Program-made: the position numbers and the translations under genes
Assembly (NCBI GenBank): GCA_020630695.1
Contig: JAHDIS010000007.1
Location: 1 to 64,000 of the forward strand
Direction: 5' to 3'
Origin: Paracoccaceae bacterium
GTDB taxonomy: Bacteria; Pseudomonadota; Alphaproteobacteria; Rhodobacterales; Rhodobacteraceae
DNA: 64,000 bases
The notes under the pieces: generated by a model
The model's database searches: none
What the model was told of the DNA's origin: nothing
The model's input: only the letters and a program-made list of their open reading frames with translations
Part shown: positions 35,562-43,670 of the stretch, piece after piece
How the letters are laid out: each line of letters opens with the position of its first letter
How positions within the stretch are numbered: the stretch's first letter is position 1

Positions 35562-36644
35562 TCAGGTGCCCGACTTGACCTTGGTCCACATACGGGTCAG
35601 CGCGCGCTGTTCACGTGGTGGGAATGGAGTCACGGTGTACAGGTTTTGCAGGGCCGCTTCGTCCGGGTAAATCGCAGTGTCACCGATCACGTCTTCGACA
35701 AGGAACTCTTGCGAGGCTTTGTTGCCGTTCGCGTAGTACACATAGTTCGAAGCCGCAGCCATGTTTTGCGCGTCCATGATGAAGTTCAGGAACGTATGCG
35801 CGGCTTCCGGGTTTGGTGCATCTTCCGGGATCGCCATCTGGTCGAACCACATCAAGGCACCTTCGGATGGCGCGTTGTATGCAATTTCGACGCCGTTCTC
35901 TGCTTCGGCCGCACGATCACGGGCTTGCAGGATGTCGCCCGACCAGCCAATGGCCACGCAGATGTCACCGTTGGCCAAAGCGTTGATGTATTCCGAGCTG
36001 TGGAACTTTTGCACGTGTGGACGAACCGCCATCAGCACTTCTTCGGCCTTGGCCAGAGCGTCCCCATCTTTGCGATCCGGGTCCATGCCCGCATAGGCTA
36101 GCGCCGCCGGTATCAACTCGGTCGGAGCATCAAGGAAATGGACGCCGCAGCTGGCGAGCTTTTCCATGTTTGCCGGATCGAACACCAAGGCAAGGCTGCC
36201 GATCGGGGCGTCGTCGCCCAGAATTTCGGCCACTTTGCCCGTGTTCACGCCAATGCCTGTCGTGCCCCACATGTAGTTGACCGAATATTCGTTGCCGGGG
36301 TCATAAGTTGCAGTGCGCTCGGCGATCACGTCCCACATGTTGCCCATGTTGGACAGCTTGGACTTGTCCAGCTTTTGGAAAGCGCCAGCTTGGATCTGGC
36401 GTTGCAGGAAGGTGCCGGTTGGCACCACAACGTCATAGCCGGATCCACCTGCCAGCATTTTCGTTTCCAGCACTTCGTTGCTGTCGAAAACGTCGTAGAT
36501 CAGTTCGATGCCGGTTTCGGCTTCGAATTTCTCAAGCAATTCTTCGTCGATGTAGTCGGACCAGTTGTAGACCCGGACTTCTTCGGCCGCAGCCATACCA
36601 GCAATCAGCGCGAGGCCGGCTGTGAAACTCATGAGGGTTTTCAT
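35562..36644 (-). CDS. Putrescine/polyamine-binding periplasmic protein (PotF/PotD-like)
   Basis: This 360-residue solute-binding protein has a signal peptide ending GMAAA. The mature start EEVRVYNWSDYIDEELLEKF is diagnostic for PotF/SpuD. Ligand-pocket segments include VPTGTFLQRQIQAG, YMWGTTGIGVN and AIGWSGDILQA. ATG 36644 lies six bases after GGGAG; ATG 36647 directly before it is also possible. It is the first gene of the leftward operon and faces the GntR gene across a region with a TTTGATCAAA motif. Confidence 0.92.
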   Translation of the reverse strand: MKTLMSFTAGLALIAGMAAAEEVRVYNWSDYIDEELLEKFEAETGIELIYDVFDSNEVLETKMLAGGSGYDVVVPTGTFLQRQIQAGAFQKLDKSKLSNMGNMWDVIAERTATYDPGNEYSVNYMWGTTGIGVNTGKVAEILGDDAPIGSLALVFDPANMEKLASCGVHFLDAPTELIPAALAYAGMDPDRKDGDALAKAEEVLMAVRPHVQKFHSSEYINALANGDICVAIGWSGDILQARDRAAEAENGVEIAYNAPSEGALMWFDQMAIPEDAPNPEAAHTFLNFIMDAQNMAAASNYVYYANGNKASQEFLVEDVIGDTAIYPDEAALQNLYTVTPFPPREQRALTRMWTKVKSGT

Positions 36645-36692
36645 CATACACTCCCGTTGGTCATGGGGTCGCTCTTTGCCCCTGATCCTGTG

Positions 36693-36708
36693 AATTTGAT
36701 CAAAATTT
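36693..36708. promoter_or_regulatory. Candidate GntR operator in the potF/GntR divergent region
   Basis: AATTTGATCAAAATTT contains the ten-base palindrome TTTGATCAAA. A related AATTTGATCATA occurs in the promoter of the aminotransferase gene at 37532. Confidence 0.5.
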
Positions 36709-36760
36709 GCGCGCGGGCGCAATATAGATCATGTTTCCATGTGCGGCAGTTAGGTGCAAG

Positions 36761-37471
36761 ATGGCCCTTGCCGAAGAAAGCGATTGGAATGTCAGGGCGA
36801 TGAATACACAGGCAGATGGGCAGCGCGCCTTTGCGGGTGCTCCGGTTCATGAACAGGTTTATCAGCGGTTCCGGGATATGCTGCTGTTTGGTGAATTGGA
36901 ACCGGGGCAGCCCGTGACCATTCAGGGTTTGGTTGATTTGCTGGGTGCAGGCATGACCCCGGTTCGTGAAGCCCTGCGCCGACTGACTGCCGAGGGCGCG
37001 CTGGAGGCACAAGGAAACCGCAGGATCGTTGTGCCGCAGTTGTCCCAGTCTGATGTGCTGGAGCTGACACAGGCACGGATCGCACTTGAGGTGCCTTTAG
37101 TGGGGACCGCCTGCACCAAGGCGACACCAAAGGCCATCGCGCATTTGCAAGCGATCGACGAGAGGCTCGACACTGCGATTCAACGCGGGGACATCAGGCA
37201 ATATCTGGTCGAGAACCACGCGTTCCATGCTGCACTGTACGATCTGGCGGACGCCGCGATCTTCAAGGCGTTGATCGATAGTCTATGGCTACGGTTCGGG
37301 CCCAGCCTGCGGATGGTCTGCGGACAGGTCGGAACGCGCAACGTGCCCGATCAGCACAAGGTTCTGCTCGAGGCCTTGGCCTCGGGACAGCAAGAGGTCG
37401 CCATGCAGGCCATTCGCGAAGACGTAGAGCAAGGCATGGCCCTTATTTCGGCGGCGATCGAAAAAGCGTAG
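36761..37471 (+). CDS. GntR family (FCD) transcriptional regulator of polyamine genes
   Basis: This protein has about 236 residues, with an N-terminal winged helix (VHEQVYQRFRDMLLFGEL, then TPVREALRRLTAEG) and a C-terminal FCD domain (HAFHAALYDLAD, and histidines for a metal or ligand). ATG 36761, after AGG at six bases, is chosen; 36731 and 36800 are alternatives. It lies between potF and the aminotransferase gene, so it most likely controls both. The effector is presumably a polyamine or its aldehyde. Confidence 0.88.
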   Translation: MALAEESDWNVRAMNTQADGQRAFAGAPVHEQVYQRFRDMLLFGELEPGQPVTIQGLVDLLGAGMTPVREALRRLTAEGALEAQGNRRIVVPQLSQSDVLELTQARIALEVPLVGTACTKATPKAIAHLQAIDERLDTAIQRGDIRQYLVENHAFHAALYDLADAAIFKALIDSLWLRFGPSLRMVCGQVGTRNVPDQHKVLLEALASGQQEVAMQAIREDVEQGMALISAAIEKA

Positions 37472-37519
37472 GAGCCGCGCGGGATCGATGTTCAACAAGG
37501 GTCGATTCGCATGTGCCGA

Positions 37520-37547
37520 TTGACAGTCAAAAATTTGATCATATTCT
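37520..37547 (+). promoter_or_regulatory. Promoter of the aminotransferase gene with internal operator
   Basis: TTGACA (37520-37525) and TATTCT (37542-37547) are 16 bases apart. The motif AATTTGATCATA (37532-37543) lies in the spacer, matching the palindrome near potF. A regulator there would block polymerase. Confidence 0.55.
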
Positions 37548-37572
37548 GAGGCGACCCTAGCCGGAGGCCCTC

Positions 37573-38976
37573 ATGAGCACGATATCGACCAACACACCGA
37601 CCGCGGAATTGCAGGCTCTTGATGCTGCGCATCACATGCATCCGTTTACCACCGGGACTGAATTGGCCGAAAAGGGCGCGCGGGTGATTACGCGGGCAGA
37701 TGGCTGCTGGCTGAACGATTCAGATGGCAATCGCATTCTTGACGCGATGGCGGGGCTGTGGTGCGTGAACGTCGGTTACGGGCGGCGCGAATTGGCGCAA
37801 GCGGCGGGCCGCCAGATGCTTGAACTGCCGTACTACAACACGTTCTTTCAGACCACGCATGTCCCGGCCATTCAGTTGTCTGCAAAACTCGCAGAGCTGG
37901 CTCCTGGCGATCTGAATCATGTTTTCTATGCTTCAAGCGGGTCCGAGGCGAACGATACGAACCTGAGATTGGTGCGAACCTATTGGGCTGAAAAGGGCCA
38001 GCCGCAACGACAGTGGGTTATCTCCCGTTGGAATGCCTACCACGGTTCTTCGGTGGGTTCGGGATCACTGGGTGGCATGAAAGGTATGCACGCACAGGGT
38101 GGCATGCCCATTCCCGGGATTGCGCATATCGACCAGCCGAATTGGTGGGCCGAAGGCGGCGATCTAAGCCCAGAAGAATTTGGTCTGGAACGGGCGCGCC
38201 AGCTCGAAGCCAAGATACTCGAACTTGGTCCTGACAATGTCGCGGCCTTCATAGCCGAACCTATTCAAGGGGCGGGTGGCGTGATCGTTCCACCTGACAG
38301 CTATTGGCCTGAAATTCAGCGGATCGTGGATGAATATGGAATTCTGCTGATCGCCGACGAAGTGATCTGCGGCTTTGGCCGGACCGGCAACTGGTTCGGC
38401 AGTCAGACCATGAATATCCGGCCTGATATCATGACAATCGCCAAAGGCTTGAGCTCGGGTTATCAGCCGATCGGTGGTTCGATCCTGTCTGACGAAGTGG
38501 CCGCAGTCATCAGCGGAACGGAATTCAATCACGGCTACACCTATTCCGGCCATCCGGTTGCTTGTGCAGTCGCTCTGGAAAATCTGCGGATTTTGCAGGA
38601 CGACGGCATTGTTGACGGTGTGCGCGATGACACCGGCCCCTACCTGCAGGAACGTTTTGCGAGCCTCACAGACCATCCGCTGGTGGGTGAAGCCAAGATC
38701 GTCGGAATGATGGGGTCAATTGCGCTGACGCCGGACAAAGCGGCAAGGGCAGCCTTTGCAGCAGATGCAGGCACAGCCGGGTTTATGTGCCGCGAACGGT
38801 GTTTCGCCAACAATCTGATCATGCGTCACGTTGGAGATCGGATGATCATCTCGCCTCCATTGGTGATTTCACGGAGCGAGATCGACACCCTGATTGAACG
38901 CGCGTGGCAAAGCCTTGATGAAGCCCATGAGCAGCTCAAGGCAGAGGGATTGATGGAAGCTGCGCCGCGCATGTGA
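37573..38976 (+). CDS. Class III aminotransferase, putrescine-pyruvate type (SpuC-like)
   Basis: This 467-residue PLP enzyme is close to SpuC-type putrescine:pyruvate aminotransferases. Signature parts are GLWCVNVGYGRRELA, FYASSGSEANDTNLRL, LIADEVICGFGRTG and the PLP lysine in MTIAKGLSSGYQPIG. It would convert putrescine to 4-aminobutyraldehyde, with alanine formed from pyruvate. Start with GGAGG upstream. Its neighbours (uptake system, GntR regulator, amine oxidase) support a polyamine role; other omega-amines are possible. Confidence 0.9.
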   Translation: MSTISTNTPTAELQALDAAHHMHPFTTGTELAEKGARVITRADGCWLNDSDGNRILDAMAGLWCVNVGYGRRELAQAAGRQMLELPYYNTFFQTTHVPAIQLSAKLAELAPGDLNHVFYASSGSEANDTNLRLVRTYWAEKGQPQRQWVISRWNAYHGSSVGSGSLGGMKGMHAQGGMPIPGIAHIDQPNWWAEGGDLSPEEFGLERARQLEAKILELGPDNVAAFIAEPIQGAGGVIVPPDSYWPEIQRIVDEYGILLIADEVICGFGRTGNWFGSQTMNIRPDIMTIAKGLSSGYQPIGGSILSDEVAAVISGTEFNHGYTYSGHPVACAVALENLRILQDDGIVDGVRDDTGPYLQERFASLTDHPLVGEAKIVGMMGSIALTPDKAARAAFAADAGTAGFMCRERCFANNLIMRHVGDRMIISPPLVISRSEIDTLIERAWQSLDEAHEQLKAEGLMEAAPRM

Positions 38977-39010
38977 TTTCGAGCGCCTCAGTGTGGCCTG
39001 CGCAGTTTGA

Positions 39011-39166
39011 TCAGACGCCTGCGGTCAGGCCGACCTGCTGCACGAGCAAGACACCAAGCGTTTGCCCGTCACTGGCGAGTGTTTGGGATGTTAGCAGCGC
39101 AAGCACGCAAAGAGCCGAGACCACTGCCAAGGCACAGGTGGGAACTAGTCGATCCGAGAAATTCAT
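39011..39166 (-). CDS. Small hydrophobic protein, 51 residues
   Basis: This is an open frame from ATG 39166 to TGA 39011. An AAAAGGG ribosome site lies about nine bases upstream. The residues from TCALAVVSALCVLALLTSQT form one hydrophobic segment ending with TLAS, which could be a signal peptide or single membrane helix; the remainder has about 20 residues. It lies between the aminotransferase gene and the mipZ region, in a 276-base gap. Not recognised; moderate support only. Confidence 0.45.
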   Translation of the reverse strand: MNFSDRLVPTCALAVVSALCVLALLTSQTLASDGQTLGVLLVQQVGLTAGV

Positions 39167-39252
39167 GGCATCGCCCTTTTGTGAGTTCCTAGATAGAACG
39201 CATGGGGCGACCGCTTCCGTCGCTGTCTCAGAGATTTATGTCAAGTGGGTGG

Positions 39253-39447
39253 TCAGTCTTCACTCTTGACGAGTTTGTAGATCGTCCAGATCGCCGTGCC
39301 GCCAAAGAAAGCGCCGGCCACTCCGATGACTTCGAAAAGGGCCGGGCCTTGTGGCCACCCCCGGATGGCCACGGCCGCGCCCAGAAGACAAAGACCGCCG
39401 AGGCTGAAAATCAGCCTGAACCAAAGTTCTGAGCGGTCAGGCTTCAG
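39253..39447 (-). CDS. Small two-helix membrane protein, 64 residues, CTG start
   Basis: This frame codes for two clear membrane helices: LIFSLGGLCLLGAAVAI and FEVIGVAGAFFGGTAIWTIY, with charged ends. There is no ATG, GTG or TTG between the upstream stop and the first helix. The best start is CTG at 39447, eight bases after GAGG, overlapping the mipZ stop codon. The clean hydrophobic pattern argues that it is real and translationally coupled to mipZ. Function is unknown. Confidence 0.55.
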   Translation of the reverse strand: MKPDRSELWFRLIFSLGGLCLLGAAVAIRGWPQGPALFEVIGVAGAFFGGTAIWTIYKLVKSED

Positions 39448-40253
39448 AACCGCACCTCGACGCCCGGAAGCTTCAGCGCTTTCATCAGGTCACGCAGTTC
39501 CTGACGCGCGGCGACGTTGGAAATATTGAGCTGCTTTACACCGATGTCCTTGAGGTCAAGGAGCGTAAGGCCACGCGGGAAGAGTTCGCGAAAGATGACC
39601 CGCTCGGTGAAGCCGGGGGCAATGCGGAATCCAATCCTCTTGGCCAGCCGCGTCAGCGCCTTTTCCATCTTCATCTTGTTGACCATGTTCTGCTTGCCCA
39701 GTCGGTTGCGCAACACGATCCAGTCGATTGGCTTTAGCCCCGCCTGCGCCCGCAACTGACGGGCTGACCAGACCATTTCCGAGTAGACCGAGGGGCCGAG
39801 GATCTTGTCGCCGTCAGCGTCGATGTGCGCCAGCAGATCAAAGTCGATGAAGCTGTCATTCAGCGGTGTCACCAGCGTATCGGCCAGAGAATGCGCCACC
39901 TGACTGAGACGCGTGTGTGATCCGGGGCAATCGATAATGATAAAGTCGCTTTTGTCTTCAAGCTCAGCGACGGCCTTGGACAGGCGATGGTCGTATGCAT
40001 TTTCGCCGGGTGCGAGCGATGCCTGATCGATGTCTGGCAGGTCAACGGAATGAGGGCTTGGCAGGTCGATGCCCAGCTTTTCCAGATGGGTCCGGCGGTT
40101 TTCGAGATAGCGACCCATGCTCCTTTGGCGCAGATCGAGATCAAGAGCGCCGACGCGATGGCCCATTCTGGCCAAGGCGGTTCCCAGATGCATGGAGACG
40201 GTCGACTTGCCCGCTCCGCCCTTCTCGTTTCCGACGACGATAATATGTGCCAC
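39444..40253 (-). CDS. mipZ: Division plane positioning ATPase MipZ
   Basis: This 269-residue ParA-like ATPase has the deviant Walker A GNEKGGAGKST and the MipZ-specific DLDLRQRSMGRYLENRR and KPIDWIVLRNRLG segments. FRIAPGFTERVIFRELFPRGLTLLDL near the C-terminus is nearly the Caulobacter pattern. MipZ forms a bipolar gradient and inhibits FtsZ, placing the division site. The start is GTG 40253, seven bases after AAAGGG; the frame extends to 40304 without support. Confidence 0.95.
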   Translation of the reverse strand: MAHIIVVGNEKGGAGKSTVSMHLGTALARMGHRVGALDLDLRQRSMGRYLENRRTHLEKLGIDLPSPHSVDLPDIDQASLAPGENAYDHRLSKAVAELEDKSDFIIIDCPGSHTRLSQVAHSLADTLVTPLNDSFIDFDLLAHIDADGDKILGPSVYSEMVWSARQLRAQAGLKPIDWIVLRNRLGKQNMVNKMKMEKALTRLAKRIGFRIAPGFTERVIFRELFPRGLTLLDLKDIGVKQLNISNVAARQELRDLMKALKLPGVEVRF

Positions 40254-40412
40254 TGCGTGCCCTTTATGTTTGCCCGCATGTTCCCTGCGGGTGATGTCGC
40301 GCACTTTATTCCGCGCTTTCGATCAAGAAAACCCGCCGCTCGAATAGTTTGTACGCTGCGTGGCGTGTCGGTCGCAGAGCGGTTTTCCGTTTTGACAGGA
40401 TGTACTGCCGAC

Positions 40413-40440
40413 AAAAAAGGCCCGGCACAGTGGCCGGGCC
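40413..40440 (-). terminator. Terminator of the atpIBEF'F operon
   Basis: On the minus strand GGCCCGGC and GCCGGGCC form an eight-pair stem with a six-base loop, followed by six T. It lies 22 bases past the atpF stop codon. Confidence 0.92.
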
Positions 40441-40462
40441 TCTCCAAAATTGTCGCAAAGCG

Positions 40463-41029
40463 TTAGTGCAGCTTGGCACCCACTTCGGCAATCGCGTCAT
40501 CGATGAGCTTGCCAGCGTTCTTGGCGGTCATCTGCTTGGCCACGACTTCCTGAGCGGCACCAACGGCGATCGTGGCGGCGCGATCGCGCACTTCCTTGAC
40601 CGCGGATGCCTCTGCAGAAGCAATCTGGCTTTCGGCTGCGGCCAGACGGCGCGCAACGGAGGCTTTCATGTCTTCCTTGGCCTGCTCGGCTGCCAGTTCG
40701 GCTTCCTCGCGGGCGTGGGCAACGATGCGTTCTGCTTGCTCCTGCACATCGCGTTGCTTGCGCTCATAGCTGGCAAGCAGGCTTTGTGCTTCTTCGCGCA
40801 GGGCACGGGCTTCGTCCAGTTCAGACTGGATGTCAGCGGCCCGCTTGTCGAGCATACCGCTCAGCATGCCTGGGATCTTGAAGTAGATCAGAACACCCAA
40901 GAACAGCAGAAAGCCGATCAGCACGACAAAGTCGGTGTTGCCAAGTGACAGGAAGGGGCCTTTGGCTGCCAATGCTGGCGTTGCAAAGCCTGAGGCCGCG
41001 AGCAGACTAAAGATTGTTGTCTTGCGCAT
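40463..41029 (-). CDS. atpF: F0F1 ATP synthase subunit b
   Basis: This 188-residue b subunit has one N-terminal membrane helix (FVVLIGFLLFLGVLIYF) after a short apparently cleavable leader. A long coiled coil rich in EEAQ, EEAE and ERK follows. It forms the peripheral stalk with b'. ATG 41029, with GGGG upstream, starts four bases after the b' stop, so it is translationally coupled. Confidence 0.94.
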   Translation of the reverse strand: MRKTTIFSLLAASGFATPALAAKGPFLSLGNTDFVVLIGFLLFLGVLIYFKIPGMLSGMLDKRAADIQSELDEARALREEAQSLLASYERKQRDVQEQAERIVAHAREEAELAAEQAKEDMKASVARRLAAAESQIASAEASAVKEVRDRAATIAVGAAQEVVAKQMTAKNAGKLIDDAIAEVGAKLH

Positions 41030-41033
41030 GGCC

Positions 41034-41585
41034 TTACCCCTTGATCCGGTTGCTGACAGCGGCTGCCACTGCTTTGGCATCGGCCTTGCCGCCCAGCGCC
41101 GAAACGATGGCTTCAGCGGTATCTTTGGCTACGGCTTCAACGTTTTCCATCGCAGTTGCGCGGATATCGCTGATGGCCTTTTCCGACTCGGCTGCTTTGG
41201 CTGAAATTTCAGCGTCTGCCTTTGCCATGGCCTTGTCGAGTTCAGCCTTAATTTCATCACGGGTCTTTTGCGCGATGGATTGCGCTTCGGCCCGGGCATC
41301 GGCCAGTGCCTTGTCATAAGCAGCTTCGGCTTCTTCAGCCTTGCGCTTGAGATCTTCGGCGGCGGCGATGTCTGTCGTGATCGTTCCCTGACGCTCGGCC
41401 AGAACGGACGCGATACGCGGCAACGCGATGCGCGACAGCACGAAGAAAATCACCACAAGCGTGATGACCAGCCAGAAAATCTGGTTGGGGAACCATTCAA
41501 AGCACAGCTGCGGCATGCCGATGGCGCTGCCATCTGGTCCGACGCAAGTGCTTGTGGATGTGGCCCCGTTGGATTCGGTCGCCAT
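41034..41585 (-). CDS. atpG: F0F1 ATP synthase subunit b'
   Basis: This 183-residue second b-type subunit is typical of alphaproteobacteria and plastids. It has a cytosolic N-terminal extension with two cysteines, one membrane helix ([19 protein letters not shown]), and a coiled coil from residue 75. It pairs with atpF in the stalk. The symbol atpG is used for b' in some Rhodobacterales annotations, elsewhere for gamma; atpX or atpF' are alternatives. Confidence 0.9.
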   Translation of the reverse strand: MATESNGATSTSTCVGPDGSAIGMPQLCFEWFPNQIFWLVITLVVIFFVLSRIALPRIASVLAERQGTITTDIAAAEDLKRKAEEAEAAYDKALADARAEAQSIAQKTRDEIKAELDKAMAKADAEISAKAAESEKAISDIRATAMENVEAVAKDTAEAIVSALGGKADAKAVAAAVSNRIKG

Positions 41586-41671
41586 GTCGTCCTCCGTGGA
41601 ACGGTGTCGTTACATCGGGCGGTGCATCATGCGGTGCACCGCCCGCGCGTAAGGATCTTAAGTTCCGCGGT

Positions 41672-41896
41672 TTAGACGGCGAACATCAGCAGCAGCGACA
41701 CGAGGAAGGCAAAGATGCCCAGCGCTTCTGCGAATGCGATACCGATGAAGAGCGTGGCCGTCTGGCCCGCTGCTGCGGATGGGTTGCGCAGTGCGCCGGC
41801 AAGGAAGTTGCCAGCCACGTTGCCCACCCCGATGGCGGCTGCGCCGGAACCGATTGCTGCCAGGCCTGCGCCGATGTGTGCGAGATCGCCTTCCAT
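41672..41896 (-). CDS. atpE: F0F1 ATP synthase subunit c
   Basis: This 74-residue proteolipid forms the rotor ring. It has two helices joined by a polar loop with RNPSA. The proton-carrying glutamate is in [15 protein letters not shown] strong AAGGAG precedes ATG 41896; the frame extends to 41959 without support. Operon position is between subunits a and b'. Confidence 0.96.
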   Translation of the reverse strand: MEGDLAHIGAGLAAIGSGAAAIGVGNVAGNFLAGALRNPSAAAGQTATLFIGIAFAEALGIFAFLVSLLLMFAV

Positions 41897-41969
41897 GTGA
41901 ATTCTCCTTACGATTGGAAGTTGAGTATTTGGTATTCGCGGTAGGAAGCGTGCGCGCACGCCCCTGTCG

Positions 41970-42719
41970 TTAGTGATGCGGGTGCAATGCGTCCTTGAGG
42001 TATACGCAGGTCAGGATGGTGAACACGTAGGCCTGAATGAAGGCAACGAGCACTTCCAGTGCGTAGATCGCGACGATCCCAAAGATCGCCAGTGGTGCAA
42101 CCGCTGTGATTGCGGCGAAGCCAGCAAACACTTTGAGAACAGCGTGACCGGCCATGATGTTGCCCGCCAAACGAATGGAGTGGCTAACCGGACGCACGAA
42201 ATACGAGATGATTTCGATGATGGCCAGGATTGGACGCAATGCCAGTGGGGCAGAAGACACCCAGAACAGGCTCAGGAAGCTTGCGCCGTTGATCACAAAG
42301 CCAAGGATGGTCACGACGATGAACACCCCAAAGCCGAGGACCGCGGTGACTGCGATCATCGATGTCGGCGAGTAGGACATCGGCAGCAGCGCCAGGAAGT
42401 TGGCCATCAGGATGAAGATGAAAAGCGTGAAGATGTAAGGGAAGTACTTAACCGCGTCCTTGCCGGTCACGTCTTCAACCATCTTGTAGATAAAGCCATA
42501 CGCCAGTTCTGCGATTGACTGGCTGCGCGACGGAACGATTGCTCGTTTGGAAGTCCCAAACACCATCAGCAATACGGTCGCGACCACTGCCAGAAACAGC
42601 CAGAGCGTGATGTTGGTGATGGTGAACATACCAATTGCGCCGTCGCCAAACAGCGGTTTGATGATGAACTGATCCATCGGGTGGAAAACCAGTCCGCCCT
42701 CAGCTTTATCTGCGGCCAT
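41970..42719 (-). CDS. atpB: F0F1 ATP synthase subunit a
   Basis: This 249-residue subunit a has five to six helices and provides the proton channels. The essential arginine lies in [14 protein letters not shown], with the later segments [18 protein letters not shown]. Length is normal. It follows atpI by four bases. Confidence 0.96.
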   Translation of the reverse strand: MAADKAEGGLVFHPMDQFIIKPLFGDGAIGMFTITNITLWLFLAVVATVLLMVFGTSKRAIVPSRSQSIAELAYGFIYKMVEDVTGKDAVKYFPYIFTLFIFILMANFLALLPMSYSPTSMIAVTAVLGFGVFIVVTILGFVINGASFLSLFWVSSAPLALRPILAIIEIISYFVRPVSHSIRLAGNIMAGHAVLKVFAGFAAITAVAPLAIFGIVAIYALEVLVAFIQAYVFTILTCVYLKDALHPHH

Positions 42720-42723
42720 CGCC

Positions 42724-43083
42724 TTACCCTCTCGCGTCGGGGCCTTCGCCCCTTGTGTCGTCGTCTGACGCGGATGCCCGCGCCTCTTGTGCCTTCTGGA
42801 TTTCAGCGGCGCTGGACATCATCACTTTGATGCCCGCCGCGATACCCAGCAATGTGAACAGCACCATTAGAAACGGCTGGGTTCCGAAAACCACGTCCAG
42901 CCCGTATCCGATGCCAAAACCGATCCCCAGACCGGCCACCATCTCAGTTACCATCCGCCAGGCCAGCTGTGCCTGTGAATAGTGTTCCTCCTGGTGGGCT
43001 TTCTCGGCAACCTGCGACTCGCGCCGTGCTGCCAGCTTGGCTTCTAGTTCCTGCAGTTTCCGTTTCGGATCCACGTCAGTCAC
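42724..43083 (-). CDS. atpI: ATP synthase protein I (AtpI/AtpZ-like)
   Basis: This 119-residue protein has a charged helical N-terminus and two membrane helices ([19 protein letters not shown] and [18 protein letters not shown]). AtpI assists c-ring assembly. GTG 43083 starts seven bases after GGGGG. It is the first gene of the atp operon. Confidence 0.9.
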   Translation of the reverse strand: MTDVDPKRKLQELEAKLAARRESQVAEKAHQEEHYSQAQLAWRMVTEMVAGLGIGFGIGYGLDVVFGTQPFLMVLFTLLGIAAGIKVMMSSAAEIQKAQEARASASDDDTRGEGPDARG

Positions 43084-43112
43084 GCGAAAGCCCCCAGTTT
43101 GAGGTTTGCGTC

Positions 43113-43141
43113 TTGCTATTCGTGTGGTCTGCCTGAGTCAA
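43113..43141 (-). promoter_or_regulatory. Possible promoter of the atp operon
   Basis: On the minus strand TTGACT (43136-43141) and TAGCAA (43113-43118) are 17 bases apart, about 30 bases before the atpI start. The -10 match is weak. Confidence 0.3.
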
Positions 43142-43266
43142 TGCTGGGTTCATGAGGCAAAGAGGTGAAGTAAGTTGCTGAAAAATAATAAAAATTATGG
43201 ATCGTGGCTTGGTGCGGTCAATGCGCCGCAGGGCCAAATGGCGGCAAAACGGCCGCTTTAGTAAAT

Positions 43267-43282
43267 TCAACTTTTTGGTTGA
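43267..43282. promoter_or_regulatory. Candidate ArsR operator
   Basis: TCAAC and GTTGA form an inverted repeat with a six-base T-rich centre, 54 bases before the ArsR start. The pattern resembles the TCAACC/GGTTGA sites of ArsR regulators that accompany SRPBCC proteins. Confidence 0.45.
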
Positions 43283-43335
43283 GTTTTCAGCGGCGGCGGG
43301 TCATTGCCTCGCTATGTTGGCTTGGTGCTCACAAT

Positions 43336-43668
43336 ATGCCTGACCCCCTTGATGCAGTTTTTGCCGCTTTGGCGGACCCGACGCGACGGCGTATCCTTAT
43401 GATGCTGCTTGAGGATGACATGGCCGTGACGGACGTTGCCGAGCCGTTTGAGATGTCGCTGGCCGCCATCTCAAAGCATCTCATGATCCTGACCCGTGCC
43501 GGACTGATCAGCCAGGAAAAACGTGGCCGTGTGAAATGGTGCAAGCTTGAGCCGGACGCCATGCGGGCAGCCTCAGTCTGGATGAAGGGTTTTGGTCAGT
43601 TCGAAGAGATCGATCTGGATGGGCTTGAGCGTTTTCTGGAAAGCGAGCTGCGGGACAGCGACGCCTGA
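43336..43668 (+). CDS. ArsR family regulator
   Basis: This 110-residue winged-helix protein opens with PLDAVFAALADPTRRRILMMLL and continues with the recognition helix MSLAAISKHLMILTRAGL. There are no metal-binding cysteines in the usual helices, so it is of the SdpR/SRPBCC-associated kind rather than a metal sensor. ATG 43336 is preferred to the longer frame. No SRPBCC gene is adjacent. It converges on the EamA gene. Confidence 0.88.
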   Translation: MPDPLDAVFAALADPTRRRILMMLLEDDMAVTDVAEPFEMSLAAISKHLMILTRAGLISQEKRGRVKWCKLEPDAMRAASVWMKGFGQFEEIDLDGLERFLESELRDSDA

Positions 43669-43670
43669 TT

